From the NCBI GenBank assembly GCA_030267565.1, contig BRXU01000019.1:2592501-2656500 (forward strand): DNA of 64,000 nt, read 5' to 3'. Source of the DNA: Pleodorina starrii (Eukaryota > Chlorophyta > Chlorophyceae > Chlamydomonadales > Volvocaceae). Below are positions 33,034-44,571 of the stretch, in pieces. The notes beneath the pieces are model-generated. The model saw only the letters and a list, made by a program, of their open reading frames with translations, did not search any database and was not told where the DNA came from. A program made the position numbers and the translations under genes. Position 1 is the stretch's first letter; every line of letters starts with the position of its first letter.

Positions 33034-36000
33034 ATGGCTGAGCACCTAGAAAAGGAAATTCAGGATGCCCAGGAGGCAGTTACGAAGCAGGGTGATACCG
33101 TCCGCTCCCTCAAGGCTAGCCTGAAGGACGGCAAGGCGGAGAAGGCAGGTTCCGGGATGACGTGCAGCAGCTAGGGACCGGGCGACGGCTCACGGTCCGT
33201 TGGACATCCATACAGGCTGCAGTGGATGCTGCCATTCAAAAGCTTGCGGAGCTGAAGTTGGCGCTGGAGGCTAAGCAGAAGGTGGGGCGGCGGGGTCTCA
33301 TGACAATTTCGCGTCAGTCACGAGTAGTCCAGCTTCGAGCGTCACGTCTGTAACTTCCTGGCCCTGTGGCATTGGTAGATTTTATGGAACTACGGAGATC
33401 TGTCACAGCTGCTGTGGCAAGTAGGCTTAGGTCCAGGTCTGCGTAGTCTGGCTCCAATTCGCCGGAATTTTATCGTGGCAGTGTTTTCTTGAAAATCTTC
33501 TATAAGAACGCGTGCAGCGCGGCCAGCGCGCTGGGGACCCTCTGCGCTTTCTGCATCGCGAGCAGCTGGCTCGCTTCCTTGTTTTTACACGTCCAACCAC
33601 GGGGCCTTAGGGGTATGGGGCCGTGGAGGGCTCCGGCAGCTGTGGGGCCGGGTAGGGGTCGTTGTGTGTGCGCGTGGGGGTGGGCCTGTGGTATGGATAC
33701 ACGGGCGCGCCTCAGCTGTCCGTTCTGCCGAATATCTACAGAGGAGCGACCTATCCCGAGGCCGTGCCTCCAGTCACGTCAGGCATGTGCAAAGCCTCAC
33801 GTGGCGTACGGAGCTTGAGTGGCAGGCGGAGGGGCTTGCCTGGCGTGAGTGCGGACCGTTTGCCTCCGAGGTCCCTTGTGTGCAACCGTAGACGAGCTTG
33901 GCAGGCGGGATGGAGTATCTGAAGGCAGGGCTAACTTGAAACCCTGCTCATGATCCAGATGTGGGCCACTGCACGTGGGCCTTGCGCCGTTGCTGCGTCT
34001 GCCAATCACCCCTCACCTCTCTCCATCAAGCCTGGCTCGCACTCTGCGCTCCCGTCTGTCTTCCCCGTTTGCGGCTAGCTGGCATGCTCGAAGGTCTCTT
34101 TGCCCGCGTCTGCCCTTACCGCCGCGTGCATATCCCCGTCCCACATGGATCCCTGCAGGAGTTTGAGAAGGCGACTGGCAAGGTGTCTGCTCAGAGCAAG
34201 GAGGCGCTCAGGGCTGCGCTGGTGGGTGGCGGATATGTTATGATATGTTGGGCCGTCCGTCACGTCCTTTCATTGAGTGGTGGATGCTATGCCAATTGGC
34301 TGCGTGCGTGTGGGTGTTTGGAGAGAAGGAATCCAAAGCCTGTGGCCTCAGGGCCTATCGTGGTGATGATACCAGGGCAGCAACAGCACTACTACTTCTA
34401 CTATTACTGGCGGTGGGACAGGCTGAAGAGCGGCGGAGCTGCTCTTGCGGAAAAGGGGTAGGCGGCGGGAGCCCGCTGGACAAGCAGCACCCCATGGCAG
34501 CCCCCCGATGGGGGCGCCACAGTAGTCCGCTCGAGCGACGGCGACACCAGTTTACATGTGCGTGACGTATATGCGTGCACACCCTGGCCTGTTCTGCCTT
34601 CAGGCGGGCGTGCTGGAGCGCCGCATGTTCTACATCCCCTCCTTCAAGATCTATGGCTCCGTGGCCGGCTTCTACGACTACGGCCCGCCTGGCTGCGCCA
34701 TCAAGCAGAACATGACGCAGGTGAGGGGGGGCGGGGCGCCTCGATCTCGGCAATTGGAAGGGTTTGCGCTGATCTCGTTACTGAAAAGGGTCTGGGGGGC
34801 CTTGATCGCGTTGATGAAAAAGGTGGCGCTCGTCATGTCAAATGGGGGACGTATCTCTACGTGTCAGAGGGGGCTTGCGCATGGCCGCGGCGCGGAAAGT
34901 GCCCCTGACGGGGCACGCTACCGGCCTATCGAGCAGGGAGAGCATTAGCGGGGGGGAGAGACTACCCGGTCGTGAAGTTCACAGCGTGTGGTAGCCGGAC
35001 CCGGAACGTGATAAAGCGGCTACAGGCGGTATGCAGCGCTGGGGAGAGCCCTCGTCGACGGGACCTCAATAAAGGGCCGGCACAGGACTGCCCCTGCGCT
35101 CCAACAAACCAACAAACCACCACCAAACCCACCGGGCATGTTGTAAGCCCCACGACAGCATTGGCGCTCAGCATCGCCGCCAGCAACGAAATGCCCAGCC
35201 GTAACACAAAGACGCGTGGAGTCGACGTCACACGAAGGAAAGCCGCCTCCCGAGAAGCGCTGTCGCGAGTTTCGCGTCATCTCCGGGCCCTGCGCCTTGT
35301 GCCCCTCCCTGGTCTCGTGACTGCCATACCCTACCCCTACCCCTACTCCTCACCCCGGGCCGTTTTAAATACCCCGGCTTCGTCCCTGCAGACGTGGCGC
35401 AACCACTTCGTGCTGGAGGAGAACATGCTGGAGGTGGAGTGCCCCGCGGTCACCCCGGAGGTGGTGCTCAAGGTGGGCTGGGCTGGGCTGGGGGGGGGGT
35501 TGCTGCCGGGGAGCGGAAGCGATTGCACCGGGCGGGCGCAGACGGCACCAGCTTTCCCTCCCTGCCAGGGCCTGGAACGATCTAAGGCAAGGGCAGGCGT
35601 GTGCGGGGGCCCGCGGAGCTTGAGGGGGAGGAGGAACGTAGGAGTTGTTAGGACATAGCCGGAGAGATCCCGACCCATGGGACAGACGCAGGGGGGGCCC
35701 GTCCTTCGCATGCGGATGGGGGTGCCGGCCCAGCTCCGGGCTCCGATGTTCCCATTTCTTGTGGAAGCTGTCGCACGCGCTTCGCAGCCCTGCTTTGCTG
35801 AGTCCACCCGACACGCTGGTGCGCCCTTCTCCTGTGGCCGTAAGCCACCTGGGCCCCTGGGTGGCGCTGCACCACCTTCGCTCCATGCCAGCTCCTCGCA
35901 CATCACCGCCCTTTCCCAAACCCCCCGACTTCCCGCGCGCCCGCCCAGCCGGCCTGCCGTGTCCTCGGCCTCTGCCTCGACCGGTCCCGCTTCTCTCCAC

Positions 36001-39000
36001 CCCGCCCCCCTCTCCTCTCAATTACACTCCCCTACCCCCCCTTCCAACCCCTGTCTGCAGGCCTCTGGCCACGTGGACCGCTTCACGGACTTCATGGTGA
36101 CGGATGCGGTCACCGGGGAGTGCTTCCGCGCGGATCACCTGCTGGAGGTGGGTGTGTGTGTGTTTGTTTGGGGGGGCTGCTGGGGGGAGAGGGGAGGGGA
36201 GAGGGGAGGGGCAGGAGATTTGCGCGTGTGTGTATGTGTGTGTGTGTGTTGGGGGGGAAGAGGGCGCTAGGGAGGGCGGTGTGAGCTACGAAGCGCAGAA
36301 GAGCAACCCAGGCGACGCGGGCTGTTAACGTACCCAGCAGGGGAGCGGGCGGGGGGAAGAGGGGCAGCGTGGGGGCGCAACCCGGGGGCCATGGGCTTTG
36401 GGGGGCGGGAATGGGAATATGGGATGGGATGCGGGGAAAGTATCGGCGCCCGAGTCTGGGCTTTGGCGCGGGCCGTGGGAGTAATGGGGTGAACGAGCGT
36501 TGCCCTGTCCCTGGACCCAGCGGGCGACCAGCCGGCGGCTTCTCTGTATAGCTGCTGACTTCTCTTCCCTCGGGCGGGCTGTCATGCCGGACGGCCTGTC
36601 ACCAGGCGGAGGCTTCGGAAGGGGCGCCGCGTAGGTGCCATGCAGCGGAAGCGGGGCCCGGCAGCTCAGGCCACAGCTGCAGCGGGTGGGCGGCGGCTTT
36701 CCGGGGGGTCGGGGCGCTTGGCGGCGGACGTCCGCCGCCTGCGGAGGCCACCATCGCATTTGGTCCCCCCAGTGACGTTGGCGTGCGTTTGTAGGCAGTC
36801 GGCTGTGGTCGGCTTGGGTCTTGCGGTAGCCCCTATTGCCCCTACTGCCCCCCCCCCGCCCGCCCGCTTCACCCTCGCTGAGGGCGTTCCTTTTGGCTCT
36901 GTCTTCTAACGATATCTCCAGCTTGTAGGATACCGACGCTCGCATTGCACTCCTGAACACCCCCCCTCTCCTGAACCCCCTCTCCTGAACCCCCTCTCCT
37001 GAACCCCCTCTCCTGAACCCCCTCTCTTGAACCCCCTCTCTTGAACCCCCTCTCCTCTCCTGTTGTAACCCGCAGGGCCACCTGGAGGCTCTGCTTGAGG
37101 ACAAGAAGAACCCGCCCAGCCCCGAGAAGGTCAAGGTGGGGTGCAGGGCCCGGCGGGGTGTGCGGGTGTGCGGGGGGGGGGGGGGGCGCAGGGCAGGCCG
37201 GGGCAGATGAGGGAAGGAAGGACCGTTGGGGGCTGTGTTTGGCGGGCGGGCCAACGGGTGACAACATTTTGCGACGACGACAGTCTTGAGAGAGGACTGG
37301 CAGGACTGGAGGGTCGGCAGGGAGATGGGGGGGCCTCCCGGGGGAAGAGAGTGGACACGGCGCCCGGCCTGCGGCCGCCTGCGAGGTGTGCCTGGGCCGT
37401 TGGCCGCTGGGCGCCAGCTCCTTGTCGTCGTTGGCTGCCTTGAGAGGCGCGTCCCGCCGGAGCCGCAGCCTCAGGGGCTTTCAGCGACGCCAGCCCGCTG
37501 CTTGCTGGTCCAACCGGGGGTATCACGAGATCAGCTCTCGATGTGGGTCAACAGTGGCGATCGTGACGATCGTCTGTGACGATTGTTTGCCGACAGGGAA
37601 AGGGCGCGTCGTGTCGCGCTTGCCAATTCCCTGGCGTGGGCCCCCCCCCCTCCAAACACAAATTCACTCTTCAAACCCCCTCTAAACACTGAAGCACACA
37701 CCCGCAATGCGCCCAACGCGACGTGCCCAACACGCGATGCGGCCACCTCGTCGCAGGAGATCCGGGAGCTGCTGGCCGGTGTGGGGGAGCTCAAGCAGGA
37801 CACGATGGCGGCGGCGCTCAAGGTAGGAGAGAGCTAAGAAGCGGTTGGCGGTTGGCTGTTGGTGGTTGGAGTGAAGAAGGTGAAGTGCAACGGAGGCACG
37901 GAAGAAGTGGGCAGACGAGAGGCACAATGGGGGGTCTGGTGCTGGTGCAGGTGCAGGCAGCGGAGGGACAACAGAGAGACACGGCTGACGGCTGCGGGCG
38001 TATCGCGGATGCGGGCAAAGGGGCCGGATGGGGGGAAGAACAGACGGGCGTGAGGTGGGGGAGGGGACGAGGCGGGGAGGCCGTGGGTGTGCAAGAGGGC
38101 GGAGGCGGAGGGGGAGACACGCATGGGATGGCGGGGGAGGCGGGGCCGAAGAGGGGCCAGCTCCCTACCACACCGGCGGTGTGGTGCCCCACGCACGAGA
38201 TGGGGTTGGGCCCGGGCAAGGGCGCCATGGCGGGCAGGCGGGCAGCGGGCGTGGACGCGTGCCTGGGGGAGATGGATGAAGGTGGGATGCTGGTGGGCCA
38301 GAGGTTGGAAGCGAGCGAGGACCGGACCGCCTGTAGCCTCGCATGCGGCCCTTTCCCTGCCTACAAACACAAACCCACACACACACACACAGTGCCGCAT
38401 TACCTGTTTGCGGCGCGGCGAGCTCACCCACCACGTGACCGTTTGCTTTTCCCCCTCTTTGTCTCTCTCTCTTGCATTCGTCTTGCCTCTTTCCACCCTT
38501 GCTTCCCTACTTTCGTCGCTTCGTCCTCCGCCAGCCTGTCAGCTTTGCCCATCCGAGCCGCTGCCCGCTTCCTAACCCTGCTCACCCCTCTCCTCGCCCT
38601 CCCTTCCCTTCCCTCCACCGCTCCTTCACCGCTCCTTCTTTCCTTACCTTTCCTTACCTTCCCTCTCCCCCGCCCCGCCCCGCCCTCCCCACCCCCCCGC
38701 TCAGGAGTACAACGTCCGCGCCCCCGGCACCGGCAACGACATCTCTCCGCCCTTCCCCTTCAACCTGATGTTCAAAACCTCCATCGGCCCCCGCGGGGAC
38801 ATGGTCGGATATCTGCGGCCGGAGACGGCGCAGGGCATCTTCGTCAACTTCAGGTATGGTGGGACGGGCGGGCGGGCGGGCGCTTCGCGTAAGCGCGTGC
38901 GGTATGGTGCGCGGGCCGGTATGGCCAGCGGACCGGGACGGGACTGGGCGCGTAACGGTGTGTGGGCGAGGGCCAGCGGGCCGCGCGACCTGGGGAGGAA

Positions 39001-42000
39001 TCAAAGCAGCAGCGTCATTGGAGGCTGCAAACGGGTGCGGTGTTTTCTTTCTTGTGAGGTTGAGTGGTCGGGGCCTTTGGTTGGTGAGGGCCTTTGGTTG
39101 CAAGGGGAGGGGTTGGGACGGACTGGGAGGAGGGAAACAGGAAGTGGGGTATGGCGCCGCTTTGGCAGCGGTGTCGTGGACGCGGCCGGGAGACCGCCGC
39201 CGGCACTCTCCCCCCTTCCCCCTCCCTCCCCCACCTCCCGCCCCCGCGCCCTGGTGCGCTCGTCTCGCTGCCGCTTGCCGCTGCCGTACAGGGATCTGCT
39301 GTACTACAATGGCGGCAAGCTGCCGTTCGCCGCTGCCCAGATCGGCAACTCGTACCGCAATGAGATCTCGCCGCGCGCCGGACTGCTGCGCGTGCGCGAG
39401 TTCACTCAGGTGGGTCCGCCTTGGGTGGGAGGCAGGGGGTGTTGCGGGAGCAGCACTTAACCGTGCCAAGTTTCAGGACGGTTTCGCTCCGTCAAGCACA
39501 GGTCTCAACAGCAGTGGTCCAGTAATCGTCGAGTAGATTACTCTGCTAACCAGGCTCCCTTCCAGGGCTTTTATACCCTGTTGCGAAGAAGGCTGAAACG
39601 ACCTCTGGGTTTCCGTACATTCGGGGACCTTCGTGTCTGTCTGGTTCGTTAGTCTACTACGTAGTCCTTCGACCGACCTTCGTCGATACGAACGAGGTCT
39701 CAGGCGTAGCGCGTTTACACGCTATCTGGTTCTTTATATTCTGGAGAACTTCTTCTATTGATCGCGCCGGGAGCGCCTTACAGACTCGACGGGAGTCTAT
39801 TTCGTCCCTATTAGGACCGCCCGCCAGTACGCCTACCAGCGGCGTTCCTTCGCGCGTCGAAGTCGTAGCAATACCGTGGCATCGAAATATGCCTAAGTAT
39901 TCACGCTACAACAGGGGGTGTGGTGATGGTGGTGATGGTGGTGGGGGTGGGGGTCGGGGTGGTTGAGCCTGTGGTGAGAGCGGTGAGACTCGGGCCCTCT
40001 GGCACTTCGGCCCGCTCGCAATGCCCGCACCAATATTCACTACCTCTCACATGACATTACACGACGATATATGCCCACGTCGCGTTACGTTGCATGATAC
40101 GTCATATGTCGTCACATCACATGGCGTCACATCACATGGCGTCACGTTGTGTCACGTTGCTGACCGCGTCGCGACGGGGACGTGCCGCTCCGTGCAGGCC
40201 GAGATTGAGCACTTCGTCAACGGCGCCGACAAGTCGCACCCCAAGTTCGCCTCCGTGGCCGACCTCAAGCCGCTGCTCTACTCGAGGTGCGGGCTCGTGC
40301 GCCGCCGGCTCGTGCGCGCGCTGCACAGTCCCTGAGTGCCGTGCAGTGCTGCACAATGCTGCTTGCCGTGCAGCACAATGCTGCTTGCCGCGCAGGTGTG
40401 CACATGCACGCATGGGTATCTGTCTTCTGCCTGTCTTCTTTCCGTGTTTGGTCTTGGCTCTACCTGCAAAATTGATGCTGTATCTGCACTCTCCCCCCAC
40501 TCCCGCACTCTACCCCCCACTCTTCAACCCCGTCCATACCCGCACGTATGTATGCTGCGCTCAGGGCTCTTCAGATGGGCGAGGAGAAGAAGGCTCAGCC
40601 CATGTCCCTGGGTGAGGCGGTGGCGCAGGGCATCATCGCCAACGAGACGCTCGCCTACTTCATCGGCCGCACCTGGCTGTTCTTCTGCAAGGTCGGAATC
40701 AACCCGGAGCGCATGAGGTTCAGGCAGCACCTGCAACACGAGGTGAGGGGGAGGGCGAGGGTGAGGGTGAGGGGGTGGGTGGGGTGAGGGTGAGGGGGTG
40801 GGTGGGGTGAGGGCGAGGGTGAGGGCGAGGGTGGGGTGAGGGCGAGGGTGAGGGCGAGGGTGGGGTGAGGGTGGGGGTGAGGGCGAGGGCCAACAGGGGG
40901 GCGGGGACAGAGGGGGAGAGAATGGAGGGCCGAGGGGAGGGAATGGATGGATGGAGGGAGGGAGGGAGGGAGGAGCTGGGGTTCTTGAGATTGGAATTTG
41001 CCATTACGACTTCACGAGACGAAACGGGGTCTCCCTGGCAAAACGAAAGGACGCAAATCGACACACACACACACCCGGACACCGACACACACATTCACCT
41101 TCCTGTGATTCCTATCTCTCCACACACACCCCTCGCCCCCACGCGCCCCTGCCCAGATGGCCCACTACGCCACTGACTGCTGGGACGGTGAGGTGGAGAC
41201 CACGTACGGCTGGGTGGAGTGCGTCGGACTGGCGGACCGCTCGGCGTACGACCTCAAGGTGGGAGCCGCGCCGTACTGTTTGTGTTCCGTACTGTCGTAC
41301 TGTTCTTCGCTGCACGGATCCGGCTTTTCCGGTGCTTTTCCCATGCGGTACACCCTCCCTCTCCCTCCTTTCCCCTCAGGCCTGAACATGGATACTAACC
41401 CCACCCCACCCCTCCCTCTCCCGCTCTCCCCCCCAGGCGCACTCTTCGATGAGCAAGATCGACCTGACCGCGTTTGAGAAGTTCCCCGAGCCCCGCCTGG
41501 AGGAGGTTGTCAAGGTGGTCCCCAACAACAAGGAGCTGGGGGCGGTGTTCAAGAAGGACCAGAAGGCGGTCAAGGAGGCGCTCGAGGCACTGGACAAGGG
41601 CGCGGCCATGGAGCTCAAGGTGCGGATTGGGGGGGGGGGAGGGAAGGGGGAGGAGAAGGAAGGGGGGAGGGGGAGGGAAGAGCCTTGGAGTGCCATCTTC
41701 TCACACGTCCTGTCCCGCCCCACCCACCGCCCCACTCCCCCTAACCCCCCAAACAGGCCAAGCTGGACGCGGGCGAGACCACCAAGGTCGCCGGCTTTGA
41801 CATCAAGCCGGGCATGGTCGATATCAGGAAGGTGCGCGTGATTGCGTGGGCTTGCGTGCTTGCTGTCCCTGCCCACCGTCTCCTGTCCGGCCGCTTCCAA
41901 CCTCGGTCTCCAAGGGTAACTTGGGAGAGAATGGTTGCTGTGCAGCCAGATCCAGATCCAGCCCCCACATCCAGCACCCCAAAGCCCCTCCCAACTTTCG

Positions 42001-44571
42001 CGCCCCTACCCTCCCCTCCTCGCCTTCCCTCCCCGCCTCTCTGTCATTCGTGCTCGTCTGTCCTTTTTCTTTGCGCTTCCCAGGTGACCGAGAAGGTGGC
42101 GGGCAGGACGTACACGCCCAGCGTCATTGAGCCGTCGTTCGGCATCGGGCGCATCATGTACTGCATGTTTGAGCACTGCTACTACACGCGCGAGGTGAGC
42201 TGAGGGGGAGGGGGAGCGAGTCGTCGTCGTCGTCGGAGGAGGAGGAGGAGGAGGAGGAGGAGGGGGCGACGGTGTTGGTCGTTCCGTGTACATCGGTTCC
42301 ATGCAACGCCCCCGACACGTAACTCGACACCCGTCCCTCGCTCCCTCCTCCACCTTTCCCTTCCCTTCCCAGCCCCGCCCACCCGCCACTTGCCTCCACC
42401 ACTAGCCACCACGAACCCGCCCCACCTCCTGCCTCCGCCTTCCTTTGCTCCCACCCGCCTCTGCCCCCACTCGCCTAGCATACGGTACCCACAGCTTCAC
42501 CCACAGGGCACAGTTGGCCTGCTCCTTGGCATGAATGGTCTTGGCTACCTAACCATGGACTTGTTGGTTGTGTGTAGCAGCGGCGGGTTGCTGCAACGAC
42601 CAGCACAGCACCAAAGGCGCATCGCGCTCTTGAAAACCCCCTCGCTGCCCTACCCCCTCCTCTCCTTGCCCTCCCCCGCCCTCCCCCCTCCCCCCAGGGC
42701 GACGAGACTCGCGCGGTGATGGGCTTCAAGCCCCTGGTGGCCCCCACCAAGGCCACCGTGTTCCCGCTGGTGCAGAAGCCCGCGCTGAACGAGACGGCGT
42801 CCAAGATCTCGCGGGACCTGACCGCCGCCGGCCTCTCGAACATCATCGACACCACCGGTGAGGGCGGGCGTGTGCGTGCCTGTGTGTATATTATGCGTTT
42901 GTTCGCATGTGTGCATGAGAGAGGGTGAGATAGGGTGAGAGACAAGAAGTGAGGGTGATGTGTCAGCGAACGTATGCGCTTTTGGGCCCTATGGGCGGTC
43001 TGGGCCAGCTGGCCTCCCGGGCATTGTCGCCCTCCCTGCTCCGCCTTGCCTTGCCTCCCGCGCCGAGCCGCGGCGTGCCCCCGGGGGGAAGAACCGCCCT
43101 TCGATGACGGTGTTGGTCGGCGCTGCGTCGCGCCCACCCGGAGGCCAGCGACTGCTCACCGCGCCCCTCCTCCCCCTTCGTGGAGGGCCTTTTGCGGTTC
43201 TCGGCTTCCGAAACCCGCGCCCCGTCCCGACCCCGTTGGCTCGCTAACGCCGTCTCCGTCCCTTCGCTGCGGTATGAATCTTTTTTCTTACCCCGTTGAA
43301 CCCACTCGGTTTGGCGACACGCGCTCAGGCAACACGATCGGCAAGCGCTACGCGCGCACGGACGAGATTGGTGTGCCCTTCGCCGTCACCGTTGACTTTG
43401 CGTCCGTCGAGGGCGACGGCTCGGTGACGCTCCGAGAGCGCGACTCCATGGCGCAGGTCGGTGCGGGGCTGCTGCGGAGGTGGGGGGCTTGTGTGTGTGT
43501 GTAAAGATGCGTGTGTCTGTGGGGGGGGTGACTTTGCGTATCTGTATGCGGAAGGGGGAGAGGGAGACCGTGCGTGCACGGACGGGTGGTGCGGTCATGG
43601 GGGTATGAAAGAGTGCCTCTGGGGTGGGAAGGGAAGGAAGGGGAAGGGGAAGGGGTCTCTCATCATCCAGCTCCGCGGCGTCGTGCCGGTGCCGGCATGA
43701 CGTACGTTAACGAGTCGGTTGCGGCAGCTTACCCCCGAAGAGGGGGTATCACTCCCTGAACCCCCGAAGAGACGCGTCCGGCCCCAATTCCTCCCAAACC
43801 CTCCCCCATCCGCCGCTGCGCCTCACCCATGTCCCATCCGCCCCCCTCCTCCGACCCCCACCCCCGCAGGTCCGCGTGCCCCAGGGCGAGGTTGCGGCCG
43901 TCATTCGTGCTCTGGTGGACGACCGCTCCACCTGGGCCGAGGTGACGGAAAAGTACCCGGCACAGAAGGCCACGGTGAGTGACTGGGAGCGACTGCGTTA
44001 CCTCGTGCGTGTGCGTGTGCGCGTTTGCGTTGGTGGTGACGGCCGCGGGGGGGGGGCGGGTGGTGGGAGGTGGGGATGGGTGATTGCGGGGGTGTTAGGC
44101 GGGTGCTGAGCGGACAGGTCTGCAGCCTCGGGCCTTGAGACGATGTGTTTTGGGGCGCAGTCGGTCAAGAGAACGTGCGGGGCCGCCCTGACTCTTGCGG
44201 CATTCCCGCGGCCTCCTGTAATCCATCCACCCACCCATCCATTGCCCACTCACCCATTACCCACCCACCCACATCACGTCCCCTCCGCCTGCGGTGCCGT
44301 TTTTGTTACCCACTCATCCACCCACCCACCGCGCCCATCACAGCCACACGCACCAAGACCCCCACACCACGCCACAGGGCTTTCTCGCAGTTGGCCCGCT
44401 CCGCTCCTCCGCTCCGCCTGCGGCATCCCGCCAGCTGAGCAACCGACCGTCTGTCTGACCGGCCACCAAGCCCCCATTGCTCCCCGCCCGGTGCACATCC
44501 TCGCCACCTGGTGCTGCCCGCCCCCCCCCCCCCAACCCAACCCAACCCCCCCGCAGGCCGACGACGAGTGA
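33034..44571 (+). CDS. GARS: Glycyl-tRNA synthetase (class II, eukaryotic type with WHEP domain)
   Basis: Attaches glycine to tRNA-Gly. Exons: 33034-33148, 33223-33281, 34159-34221, 34604-34720, 35392-35472, 36061-36147, 37076-37135, 37757-37822, 38705-38853, 39292-39409, 40198-40286, 40565-40742, 41157-41258, 41437-41619, 41757-41831, 42084-42194, 42698-42857, 43329-43456, 43870-43974, 44557-44571. All junctions are GT-AG and in phase, giving 686 residues, close to the human cytosolic enzyme. Residues 1-58 form a WHEP helix pair. The catalytic domain includes [41 protein letters not shown], motif 2 (YRNEISPR, Arg288/Glu290) and motif 3 ([11 protein letters not shown], Arg537). The anticodon-binding domain covers about 555-680 ([16 protein letters not shown] to [12 protein letters not shown]). 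The AUG at 33034 has a strong context (A at -3, G at +4). Confidence 0.95.
33282..34158 (+). other. Synthetase intron 2
   Basis: 877 bp between the WHEP exons and exon 3. I see no gene or repeat in it; the composition is fairly balanced. Confidence 0.7.
34721..35391 (+). other. Synthetase intron 4
   Basis: 671 bp, GT-AG. Open frames here are shadows. Nothing else is recognised. Confidence 0.7.
36148..37075 (+). other. Synthetase intron 6 with terminal minisatellite
   Basis: 928 bp. A GT-rich start is followed by mixed sequence and a CTCCTGAACCCC array before the acceptor. Nothing else is recognised. Confidence 0.7.
36958..37066. repeat. 14-bp minisatellite TCCTGAACCCCCTC
   Basis: About eight tandem copies sit immediately before the acceptor of synthetase exon 7 and supply its pyrimidine-rich tract. 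Confidence 0.9.
37823..38704 (+). other. Synthetase intron 8
   Basis: 882 bp. The first half is G-rich, the second half pyrimidine-rich. No gene is seen. Confidence 0.7.
39477..39893 (+). other. Array of short perfect hairpins in synthetase intron 10
   Basis: At least twelve inverted repeats with stems of 5-7 bp and short loops follow one another with little overlap. Examples: AGTAATC/GATTACT (39521-39542), TCGAC/GTCGA (39669-39686), TAGCG/CGCTA (39707-39724), AGACTC/GAGTCT (39782-39798), ACGCC/GGCGT (39829-39845), CTTCG/CGAAG (39848-39862), GGCAT/ATGCC (39878-39893). A 6-bp pair GTTCGT/ACGAAC (39644-39693) encloses two of them. The block is much less GC-rich than the flanks. Its function is unknown; an intron-encoded structured RNA or a mobile element are possible. 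Confidence 0.6.
40743..40895. repeat. GTGAGGGCGAGG-type minisatellite
   Basis: 6- and 12-bp units (GTGAGG, GCGAGG) start at the donor of synthetase exon 12, so the repeat contains multiple donor-like GTGAGG words. Confidence 0.9.
42195..42697 (+). other. Synthetase intron 16
   Basis: 503 bp. It includes a short GTC/GGA trinucleotide stretch at 42220-42262. No gene is seen. Confidence 0.7.
43245..43292 (+). repeat. Dispersed CCTTCGCTGCGGTAT element in synthetase intron 17
   Basis: It is preceded by CGCTAACGCCGTCTCCGTC and followed by a T-rich stretch and CTTACCCC, as in copies in the other two genes. Confidence 0.7.
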
